Positions 1 through 4,571 of a stretch of DNA of 5,468 bases are shown in pieces (position 1 is the stretch's first letter; the number at the start of each line of letters is the position of its first letter). Under the pieces are notes generated by a model. The model was given only the letters and a program-made list of their open reading frames with translations, was not told the origin of the DNA and searched no databases. Both the position numbers and the translations under genes were made by a program. The DNA is taken from positions 1 through 5,468 of the forward strand of contig JAESTW010000289.1 in NCBI GenBank assembly GCA_016763395.1, written 5' to 3'. Origin of the DNA: Kofleriaceae bacterium (GTDB lineage: Bacteria > Myxococcota_A > Polyangia > Haliangiales > Haliangiaceae).

Positions 1-40
1 ATTCTGTGGATTTTCAATCGCAAAGTTGTCTTGTCAAAAT

Positions 41-46
41 AGAGAG
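41..46 (+). promoter_or_regulatory. Ribosome binding site deciding the ATG 57 start
   Basis: AGAGAG lies 10 bases before the ATG at 57. For the alternative GTG at 6, too little sequence lies upstream in the window to judge. The purine run supports the shorter protein, which begins MKIETLPF and runs directly into a hydrophobic segment. The match to the Shine-Dalgarno consensus is moderate. Confidence 0.45.
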
Positions 47-56
47 ACCGCATTTT

Positions 57-1925
57 ATGAAAATTGAAACCCTTCCATTTCTAGTTGTCCATGGCGCTCT
101 GCTGTGGAAAGTCGCGCTTGGGCTACTGATATTCCTATCGCTATGGCGGCCCTTTCGAAAAAACCCCGGCGTTTCTCGGCTCAAGCCACCCAAAACAGCA
201 CTCATTCACTCGCTAGCGGTCACGCTGGTATTTTTGGCCACTTCCTTCACCGTGGGCAGAATCGCAAAATCATTGTCGCAAGACTATGCAGTTGACGACA
301 CTCCTCGCCCGCCTTCGCTCCTCCTGCAAGTTCGTGCTGCACTTCCTTTTTCTCGAACTGGCGCGTTGAACACTCTCTACTTCGCCACTAGCTCGACGTA
401 TCACCAAAACGATTTTGGGGTACGCATGCTCGCAGAACTTGAGCTGCTCGACGATGGATGTCAGTCGGCTGCAAACCTATCCTATCATGCAGGATATCCG
501 AAGTGGGTATTAGAGTTCTTAGAAAACTGTAACCCTAGTCAGAAAAACGTGCGAATGCGTCACGACGCCTACGTCATGCTCGGACAGTTTCAGGCGGTAA
601 GCGATTTAATACTCGATGCCACGATCCGGACGTCCGCTACCGAGGCGAGTTCTGCTATCAACATCATAGAATGGCGCGATGCTGCGATGACGCACTTGCT
701 TGCCGGCAATACCGACGAGGCCGCTCGGGTTTTGGAGCTAGAGGCACAAGCTAGAAAAACGCGAGACGCACCGGACACACTGGCTGGCGACAGAGACCCT
801 CGAGGAGAAGCGCGAGACCTACACTGTTTGGCCACTGCCGCCTCCCTCTATGGGAAAGAGCCAACGTCGGACAAACTACAGCCCCTCCGAGACAATCGAA
901 AACGGTGCCGGCTACTGCTCGCTTCATTCCTCGCCCCCGAAAAGCGCTTCGCTGCACTGGAAGCATTTGAGGAGTTGGGAGGAAAACTCAAATATAGAGG
1001 CGATAGCGAACTTCGGAAACTCCTGCTCCTTGAAACGGGCTATGCTCTCACCGAGGCCGACCGGCTCTCGCCTTTACGATACAGGCTCAACGCCATTCTA
1101 CACCTAACTACAATTAAGCCCCAGATTGTAGAAACACCGGAGCAAATTGGACTAGTTCGTCGCGTCTACAATTCGTCCACTATCAAGGATCGTGTTGAGC
1201 GACCAACGCTCGGGGGCTACATCGCATTGTACGATGCACAACTCGGTTTTCATAAGCGTTCCATCCAACAAGCGGAGAAATCCCTCCTGGGGTTTGAAGC
1301 ACTGCTCCCCGATCCGCCACCAGCCGACAGGCCCGATCCAATCGCTGGTCTTATAGACGGAACGATCTCCCCGGACATGGCGGACAAGCTGGCACGCGAA
1401 GCTAGGATGTCACCAGAAGAAAGGCTCGAGAACGCACTGGCAACGATACAGAACGAAAAAATGCGCAGCTTCCTATCAGAGGAGATGCTGGCTCTGCACA
1501 CGCTTTTGGCAGTAGAATACGGAAAGACCGGAGATTTGGCCGCTGCACGAACTCACCTCGAGCTTGCAAAACAAAGGCACGAGAAATATCCCAACTACAT
1601 CTTCGAAGAGGAGGCAGATGGCGAGAGTATTCTCGGACAGCGAAGCTCCATTGAACTGGCCAATGCCTTTGTCCATAGAGACGGAGTTGACGAGCCCTAT
1701 TCGGTAGAGACTCCCCCCGCTGCGGACAATTTTCGAAACCGAATGTCGGTGGGGACCTCGCCGTTAAATATACCTTGGAAAATCGCCGATGCCTTGGCTG
1801 TTGCAGAACTCTTTGGCGATGAAACTTGGCTGACACAGCTCAGGGTACAACGCGACAACTGGGACAAAGCGCTCTCCGATCCTGGACGCTCCCTGCTCTA
1901 CGCCCTGGTCCATTCGATGCCCTAA
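57..1925 (+). CDS. Membrane-anchored protein with TPR-like helical domain, function unknown
   Basis: I do not recognise this protein. From the ATG at 57 it is 622 residues. Two hydrophobic segments are visible, about residues 8-30 (rich in L, V, I, F, with one internal Lys) and 48-67. They are joined by a loop with six Arg/Lys residues, so by the positive-inside rule the loop is cytoplasmic and the large C-terminal part is periplasmic (inference). That part is mostly helical with degenerate TPR-like pairs, for example near residues 205-231 (WRDAAMTHLLAGNTDEAARV) and 475-512 (LLAVEYGKTGDLAAARTHLE). No catalytic motif was seen. The reading frame stays open to the left edge and has a GTG at 6, but the ATG at 57 is preferred because AGAGAG lies 10 bases upstream and the product then opens with a membrane segment. 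A TPR-type domain would suggest protein binding or scaffolding; nothing in the neighbourhood identifies a partner. Codon use is mixed and includes ATA and AGA. Confidence 0.75.
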   Translation: MKIETLPFLVVHGALLWKVALGLLIFLSLWRPFRKNPGVSRLKPPKTALIHSLAVTLVFLATSFTVGRIAKSLSQDYAVDDTPRPPSLLLQVRAALPFSRTGALNTLYFATSSTYHQNDFGVRMLAELELLDDGCQSAANLSYHAGYPKWVLEFLENCNPSQKNVRMRHDAYVMLGQFQAVSDLILDATIRTSATEASSAINIIEWRDAAMTHLLAGNTDEAARVLELEAQARKTRDAPDTLAGDRDPRGEARDLHCLATAASLYGKEPTSDKLQPLRDNRKRCRLLLASFLAPEKRFAALEAFEELGGKLKYRGDSELRKLLLLETGYALTEADRLSPLRYRLNAILHLTTIKPQIVETPEQIGLVRRVYNSSTIKDRVERPTLGGYIALYDAQLGFHKRSIQQAEKSLLGFEALLPDPPPADRPDPIAGLIDGTISPDMADKLAREARMSPEERLENALATIQNEKMRSFLSEEMLALHTLLAVEYGKTGDLAAARTHLELAKQRHEKYPNYIFEEEADGESILGQRSSIELANAFVHRDGVDEPYSVETPPAADNFRNRMSVGTSPLNIPWKIADALAVAELFGDETWLTQLRVQRDNWDKALSDPGRSLLYALVHSMP

Positions 1926-1929
1926 AACT

Positions 1930-1946
1930 GCCGATTTCGAATCGGC
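1930..1946 (+). repeat. Short perfect hairpin between the TPR-like gene and gloA
   Basis: GCCGATT and AATCGGC form a perfect 7-bp stem with a TCG loop, starting 4 bases after the stop codon of the upstream gene. No T-rich tract follows on the plus strand (the next bases are CCGCGGCA), so it is not a classical intrinsic terminator. It could protect the mRNA 3' end or attenuate transcription before gloA. The rest of the 82-bp gap (1926-2007) shows no convincing promoter. Confidence 0.4.
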
Positions 1947-2007
1947 CCGCGGCACGGCACCAGCGATAGCCGTGGACAAGTGAATTGCCTTCCCGTACAA
2001 CGAGCAG

Positions 2008-2427
2008 ATGCACTACTTGCACACGATGATTCGCGTCCGTGATCTGGACGCCGCCCTCGACTTCTTTTGCACCAAACTCGGCCTGCAAGAGACGCGACGC
2101 CACGACTCTGAAAAAGGTCGATTCACCTTGGTCTTTCTCGCCACCGAGAAAGGCGCTCCCGAGATCGAACTCACCCACAACTGGGACAACGACGAGGCGT
2201 ATTCTACTGGGCGAAATTTTGGCCACCTCGCGTACAGCGTCGACAATATTCATGAGACTTGCCAGTCGCTCATGGATGCCGGTGTTGTTATCGCCCGGCC
2301 ACCGCGAGACGGACGCATGGCCTTCGTGCTTTCGCCCGATGGCATTTCCGTCGAACTCTTGCAAAAGGGCGACGCGCTCGAGCCTGCTGAGCCATGGCTC
2401 TCAATGGCCAATACGGGCAGCTGGTAA
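2008..2427 (+). CDS. gloA: Lactoylglutathione lyase (glyoxalase I)
   Basis: This 139-residue protein is a single-domain glyoxalase I of the short bacterial class. It isomerises the hemithioacetal of methylglyoxal and glutathione to S-lactoylglutathione in the cytoplasm, the first step of methylglyoxal detoxification. The N-terminus MHYLHTMIRVRDLDAALDFF aligns with the first beta-alpha unit of E. coli GloA (MRLLHTMLRVGDL). By that alignment the four metal ligands are all present: His5, Glu54 (EIELTHNW), His73 (FGHLAYSVDN) and Glu116 (ISVELL). Lacking the long insertions of zinc-type eukaryotic enzymes, it probably uses Ni or Co like the E. coli enzyme (family inference). The ATG at 2008 sets the usual start, five residues before the first ligand; only a weak purine stretch (CGAGCAG) lies just upstream. 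It lies 82 bp after the TPR-like gene and could be read through from it. The sequence around GRNFGHLAYSVDN and PPRDGRMAFV is typical of proteobacterial GloA. Confidence 0.95.
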   Translation: MHYLHTMIRVRDLDAALDFFCTKLGLQETRRHDSEKGRFTLVFLATEKGAPEIELTHNWDNDEAYSTGRNFGHLAYSVDNIHETCQSLMDAGVVIARPPRDGRMAFVLSPDGISVELLQKGDALEPAEPWLSMANTGSW

Positions 2428-2530
2428 GTACGTAGCGGCCCACCTTTCGCGACAATCCTGAGCCTTCCCTAGACCATGACTTGCGTGCGCATGTAGGTCA
2501 ATTCTTCTACAAAGCACAAAGGGGCATCCC

Positions 2531-2555
2531 TTGACACTACATTGTTTGATGTCAA
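2531..2555 (+). promoter_or_regulatory. Inverted repeat overlapping the promoter, putative operator
   Basis: TTGACA (2531-2536) and TGTCAA (2550-2555) are perfect inverted copies separated by 13 bases. A nested element TTGATGTCAA (2546-2555) and a second imperfectly phased pair CATTG/CAATG (2540-2544 and 2553-2557) lie inside or overlap it. The left arm is the -35 box itself and the right arm enters the -10 box, so a dimeric regulator bound here would control polymerase access. I cannot assign the regulator family. The left arm being a consensus -35 makes partial coincidence possible. Confidence 0.4.
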
Positions 2556-2559
2556 TGAT
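2531..2559 (+). promoter_or_regulatory. Sigma70-type promoter of the Ni-SOD gene cluster
   Basis: A perfect -35 box TTGACA (2531-2536) is followed after 17 bases by AATGAT (2554-2559), which matches TATAAT at four of six positions. Transcription would start near 2566, giving a leader of about 64 bases before the histidine-rich protein. It lies in the only sizeable gap upstream of the cluster and faces the right way. The 103 bases before it (2428-2530) show no gene and no terminator with a T tract. The prediction is by eye and untested. Confidence 0.6.
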
Positions 2560-2569
2560 CTGCACTATC

Positions 2570-2597
2570 GCGAGTGGTACTCACTGTATCCACTCGC
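2570..2597 (+). other. Strong hairpin in the predicted 5' leader of the Ni-SOD cluster
   Basis: GCGAGTGG (2570-2577) and CCACTCGC (2590-2597) form a perfect 8-bp stem. TAC (2578-2580) can pair with GTA (2586-2588) on top, leaving a five-base loop TCACT and one bulged T at 2589. The hairpin begins about 4 bases after the predicted transcription start and ends 18 bases before the ribosome binding site. That placement fits an mRNA-stabilising 5' hairpin, an operator palindrome downstream of the start, or a small cis-regulatory RNA. No T tract follows, so a terminator is unlikely. Confidence 0.5.
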
Positions 2598-2615
2598 CAT
2601 TTCTAACGACCCCTT

Positions 2616-2622
2616 AAAGGAA
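2616..2622 (+). promoter_or_regulatory. Strong ribosome binding site of the histidine-rich small protein
   Basis: AAAGGAA ends 7 bases before the ATG at 2630, a near-consensus Shine-Dalgarno sequence at good spacing. It is the strongest in the window and is the main reason to accept the 65-residue reading frame at 2630 over the overlapping longer frame that starts at 2542. Confidence 0.75.
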
Positions 2623-2629
2623 CGAAACC

Positions 2630-2827
2630 ATGAACCGTTTGGCATTTGCCGCTGCTCTCCTTGTGCCTTCTATTGCAAGCGCACATCCTGGCCATTCCCA
2701 CGCTGGAATGAGCTCTCATCATCACCTTATTGCCGCTGCCGCTATCGGCGCAGCAGTTCTTCTCGGTGGATTCCTTGTGAACCGCGTCCGCATGACGCGC
2801 TCAGAGAATTCCCTAAACAACAAATAG
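2630..2827 (+). CDS. Small histidine-rich exported or membrane protein, putative nickel-handling Ni-SOD partner
   Basis: This 65-residue protein belongs to no family I can name. It starts with a typical Sec signal peptide (MNRLAFAAALLVPSIASA, residues 1-18) with a likely cleavage site after ASA. A histidine-rich stretch HPGHSHAGMSSHHH (19-32) follows, holding six His and one Met. Next come a hydrophobic membrane segment (about 33-50) and a basic tail (NRVRMTRSENSLNNK). Predicted topology places the His cluster in the periplasm and the tail in the cytoplasm. His clusters of this type bind Ni, Zn, Co or Cu, and a mature AHPGH-like start recalls HupE/UreJ nickel permeases, although this protein is far too short to be one. 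It is the first gene of the apparent transcription unit, 19 bp before sodN, with a strong ribosome binding site. Inference: a nickel-capturing or nickel-delivery accessory for Ni-SOD. Alternative: a general metal-binding stress peptide. Confidence 0.75.
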   Translation: MNRLAFAAALLVPSIASAHPGHSHAGMSSHHHLIAAAAIGAAVLLGGFLVNRVRMTRSENSLNNK

Positions 2828-2846
2828 TACCGGAGAATCAGAACGA

Positions 2847-3314
2847 ATGATTAAAAAACTCATCAACACACTGTCCCCGAAGATCGCTGAAGCCTCCGCT
2901 CACTGCGATGGTCCTTGCGGCATCTACGATCCAGCCTCGGCTCGCGTTTGTGCTGAAGCAGTTCGCTCGATGACCAAGAAGATTTTGGCGCTGCCACTTC
3001 CGGACGCATCTGACGCTGGCGCTGTTGCTCGCTACCACGCCACACTCAGCCGCTACACCTCCATCAAGGAAGAACAAGCGGAACTGACCAAGCACGAGCT
3101 CTTGGTTCTGTGGACTGACTACTTCAAGCCACCACACCTAGAGAAGCACCCAGAGCTTCACACTATCTTTTGGGAAGTTGCAAAACTCTGCTCTGCCTGC
3201 AAGGTAGAAGTAAGCCCAGAGCACGCTGACGAGCTTATGGAAGCTATCGAGAAGATTCACAACATCTTCTGGAGCACCAAGGGACGCGAAGTCGCTTGGG
3301 TTCTTGCTGGCTAA
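2847..3314 (+). CDS. sodN: Nickel superoxide dismutase precursor
   Basis: This 155-residue protein is a Ni-type superoxide dismutase, which dismutes superoxide to oxygen and hydrogen peroxide. An 18-residue leader (MIKKLINTLSPKIAEASA) precedes the nickel hook HCDGPCGIYDP (19-29). After cleavage His1, Cys2 and Cys6 of the mature enzyme are the nickel ligands, and Asp3, Pro5 and Tyr9 of the hook are also present. Position 4 is Gly instead of the Leu of the Streptomyces enzymes. The conserved core motif DYFKPPH (91-97) and the flanking KHELLVLWT and HPELHTIFWE match the four-helix family. The leader lacks a hydrophobic core, so the enzyme should be cytoplasmic. Odd features are a CxxC pair (Cys115 and Cys118 in LCSACK), Cys35, and a C-terminal tail (REVAWVLAG) beyond the usual end. 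All eight His codons are CAC, all four Tyr codons TAC and no Ile codon is ATA, consistent with high expression. GGAGA at 2832-2836 is its ribosome binding site. Confidence 0.97.
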   Translation: MIKKLINTLSPKIAEASAHCDGPCGIYDPASARVCAEAVRSMTKKILALPLPDASDAGAVARYHATLSRYTSIKEEQAELTKHELLVLWTDYFKPPHLEKHPELHTIFWEVAKLCSACKVEVSPEHADELMEAIEKIHNIFWSTKGREVAWVLAG

Positions 3315-3316
3315 GG
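3313..3316 (+). promoter_or_regulatory. Ribosome binding site deciding the sodX start
   Basis: AAGG overlaps the sodN stop codon (TAA at 3312-3314) and lies 7 bases before the GTG at 3324. The in-frame TTG at 3318 would have only one base of spacing and is a rarer initiator, so GTG 3324 is preferred. The overlap suggests translational coupling of sodX to sodN. Confidence 0.5.
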
Positions 3317-3323
3317 CTTGACC

Positions 3324-3650
3324 GTGATACTTTCTCTGAGCCGAGACCTCATTGCCTGGGGACTTGGGCGGAGAAAGCTCTTTCGAGTGAAGGGGCGCAG
3401 CATGTGCCCCACACTGAGCGACGAAGATCTCGTCCTTGTCCGATTCACTCACGGCAAAGCGCCGGAGATTGGTAGCCTGGTTGTTGCCAGGCACCCGGAG
3501 AATCGGAACATTATTATCAAACGGGTACGTTCGCGTGGCGATAGCGCCGCGTATCTGAGCAGCGACAACCCCACCGAAGGTACCGACAGCCGCCACTTTG
3601 GCTCTGTCGATTTCGCCAATATCATTGGCACTGTCGTCCGGCAGTTCTAG
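3324..3650 (+). CDS. sodX: Nickel-type superoxide dismutase maturation protease
   Basis: This 108-residue protein (from GTG 3324) is a small S26/signal-peptidase-like serine protease of the SodX type, which in Ni-SOD organisms is encoded beside sodN and removes the SodN leader. The Ser-Lys dyad is visible: Ser26 in VKGRSMCPTL and Lys66 in NIIIKRVRSRGD. Other family blocks are the DEDLVLVR strand, GSLVVARHPE and the C-terminal S(S/D)N-x-TEGTDSR-x-FG loop ending in an IIGTVV strand. No membrane anchor is seen, unlike true leader peptidases, so it should act in the cytoplasm on the SodN precursor, whose scissile bond would be ASA|HCDG. It begins 9 bases after the sodN stop and is surely cotranscribed. 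Homology to the signal peptidase superfamily alone would not give the function; adjacency to sodN does. It ends 19 bp before the end of a convergent gene, and no hairpin terminator is visible in that gap. Confidence 0.93.
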   Translation: MILSLSRDLIAWGLGRRKLFRVKGRSMCPTLSDEDLVLVRFTHGKAPEIGSLVVARHPENRNIIIKRVRSRGDSAAYLSSDNPTEGTDSRHFGSVDFANIIGTVVRQF

Positions 3651-3669
3651 CACGATGTGGAGCACTCTA

Positions 3670-4566
3670 CTACTCAGTCAACCAATGCATTGCGCTCTCG
3701 ACGGCTTTGAGCTTGGCAGGAAAACAGACGTGTCCACCGGACAACCAACGCACTTCCGTTTGATCGTTGATACCCCGCAGTGAGGGCCGTATATGCTGAG
3801 CAGCAACCATCGGGTCCTTTTCGGCAAAGACCAAGAGTGCTGGAACCCTCATATCCGCGAGTCTCGGCCCCATACTCATTTGCTGGTAGTAGTCCTCCGC
3901 GTTGCGAAAACCAAAGCGCGGAGCAACAACGCGCGAATCCCACTCCCGCATTGTCCGGATCGACTCAATCCCTACATGAGAGAGTTCCATCTCTCGATGC
4001 AATTCGGACGCACGAGCGCATTCCTTCAAACCAGTCATCAGGTGCCGCCGATACACTCGTTGCCTGAGTTTATCGATATGTTGACACGAGGCGCTCAGAT
4101 CAAGTGGTGCGCACAAGGACACAATACGACGAACCTTCGGTCCCGGGTTTAGCCCATATCGCATCGCAACGTGACCACCTAGGGAGAATCCCAAGACATA
4201 GACAGTCTCGTACTTTTGCACTTCCGCACTGGCGATTGTCGCCTCAATATCTTCAACTAATCCCGCATGGTAAATGTCTTGTCCGCAACGGTCTGCCCCT
4301 CGCAGGTTGAGACGCAAGGAAGACAGTCCGACTTTGCGCGCATCTCGTCCGGCCATGATCACATACGGAACCTCAGCGGTACTGCACATACCGTGTACGA
4401 TGAGAACAATCGCATTCGCGCCCTCAACTTCGTCTAGAAAACCGGAGAGTTCGACAGAGGAGTAGCGAGAATCAGAAACCGTAGTCGTCCAAGAGATGCC
4501 GGGGGTCTTGGGCGTAAAAACGGTGTCAACAAAGTGTGGGGCGATGGTCCAAAAGTGTCCGTGCAT
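3670..4566 (-). CDS. Alpha/beta hydrolase, YheT/EMB8-like
   Basis: This 298-residue protein has a complete alpha/beta hydrolase pattern. The oxyanion strand is LIVHGM (55-60), the nucleophile elbow GFSLGG has Ser128, the acid is Asp251 (FAEKDPMV) and the base is His279 (SGGHVCF). The block LNLRGADRCGQDIYHAGLVEDI (86-107) resembles the conserved NxRG...YHAG..ED segment of the YheT/EMB8 group (COG0429), and the overall length is slightly short of that family's roughly 320-340 residues. No signal peptide or membrane segment is seen, so it is probably a cytosolic esterase or acyl hydrolase; the substrate is unknown. The ATG at 4564-4566 lies 5 bases after the stop of the upstream minus-strand gene with no clear Shine-Dalgarno sequence, which suggests translational coupling. 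The gene converges on sodX with a 19-bp gap. Confidence 0.9.
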   Translation of the reverse strand: MHGHFWTIAPHFVDTVFTPKTPGISWTTTVSDSRYSSVELSGFLDEVEGANAIVLIVHGMCSTAEVPYVIMAGRDARKVGLSSLRLNLRGADRCGQDIYHAGLVEDIEATIASAEVQKYETVYVLGFSLGGHVAMRYGLNPGPKVRRIVSLCAPLDLSASCQHIDKLRQRVYRRHLMTGLKECARASELHREMELSHVGIESIRTMREWDSRVVAPRFGFRNAEDYYQQMSMGPRLADMRVPALLVFAEKDPMVAAQHIRPSLRGINDQTEVRWLSGGHVCFPAKLKAVESAMHWLTE

Positions 4567-4571
4567 AGTAT

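Noticed and set aside
1402..1836. A 144-residue minus-strand reading frame inside the TPR-like gene
   Set aside because: The plus-strand frame is uninterrupted for 622 codons with TPR-like periodicity, while this product is rich in Arg, Pro and Ser as expected of a shadow frame.
1930..1946. Hairpin after the TPR-like gene, considered as an intrinsic terminator
   Set aside because: The stem is real but the following bases are GC-rich with no run of T, so it is recorded only as a hairpin.
1840..2364. A 174-residue minus-strand reading frame across the start of gloA
   Set aside because: It lies opposite gloA, whose four metal ligands and family motifs are intact; the antisense product is not recognisable.
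2492..2511. TGTAG/CTACA inverted repeat between gloA and the Ni-SOD promoter, considered as a gloA terminator
   Set aside because: The stem is only 5 bp with a 10-base loop and no T tract follows; it is within chance expectation.
2542..2850. A 102-residue plus-strand reading frame overlapping the small His-rich gene
   Set aside because: It begins inside the predicted promoter and hairpin, has no ribosome binding site and a low-complexity product. The frame at 2630 has a strong ribosome binding site, a signal peptide and a membrane segment.
3318..3323. TTG at 3318 as the start of sodX
   Set aside because: It leaves one base between the AAGG motif and the start; GTG at 3324 has 7 bases of spacing and is a commoner initiator.
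3138..3665. A 175-residue minus-strand reading frame opposite sodN and sodX
   Set aside because: The plus strand encodes two clearly conserved families here; the antisense product shows no motif and is a shadow frame.
3651..3669. Gap between convergent genes, considered as a bidirectional terminator
   Set aside because: Only a direct repeat of AGCAC is visible; there is no inverted repeat or T tract.
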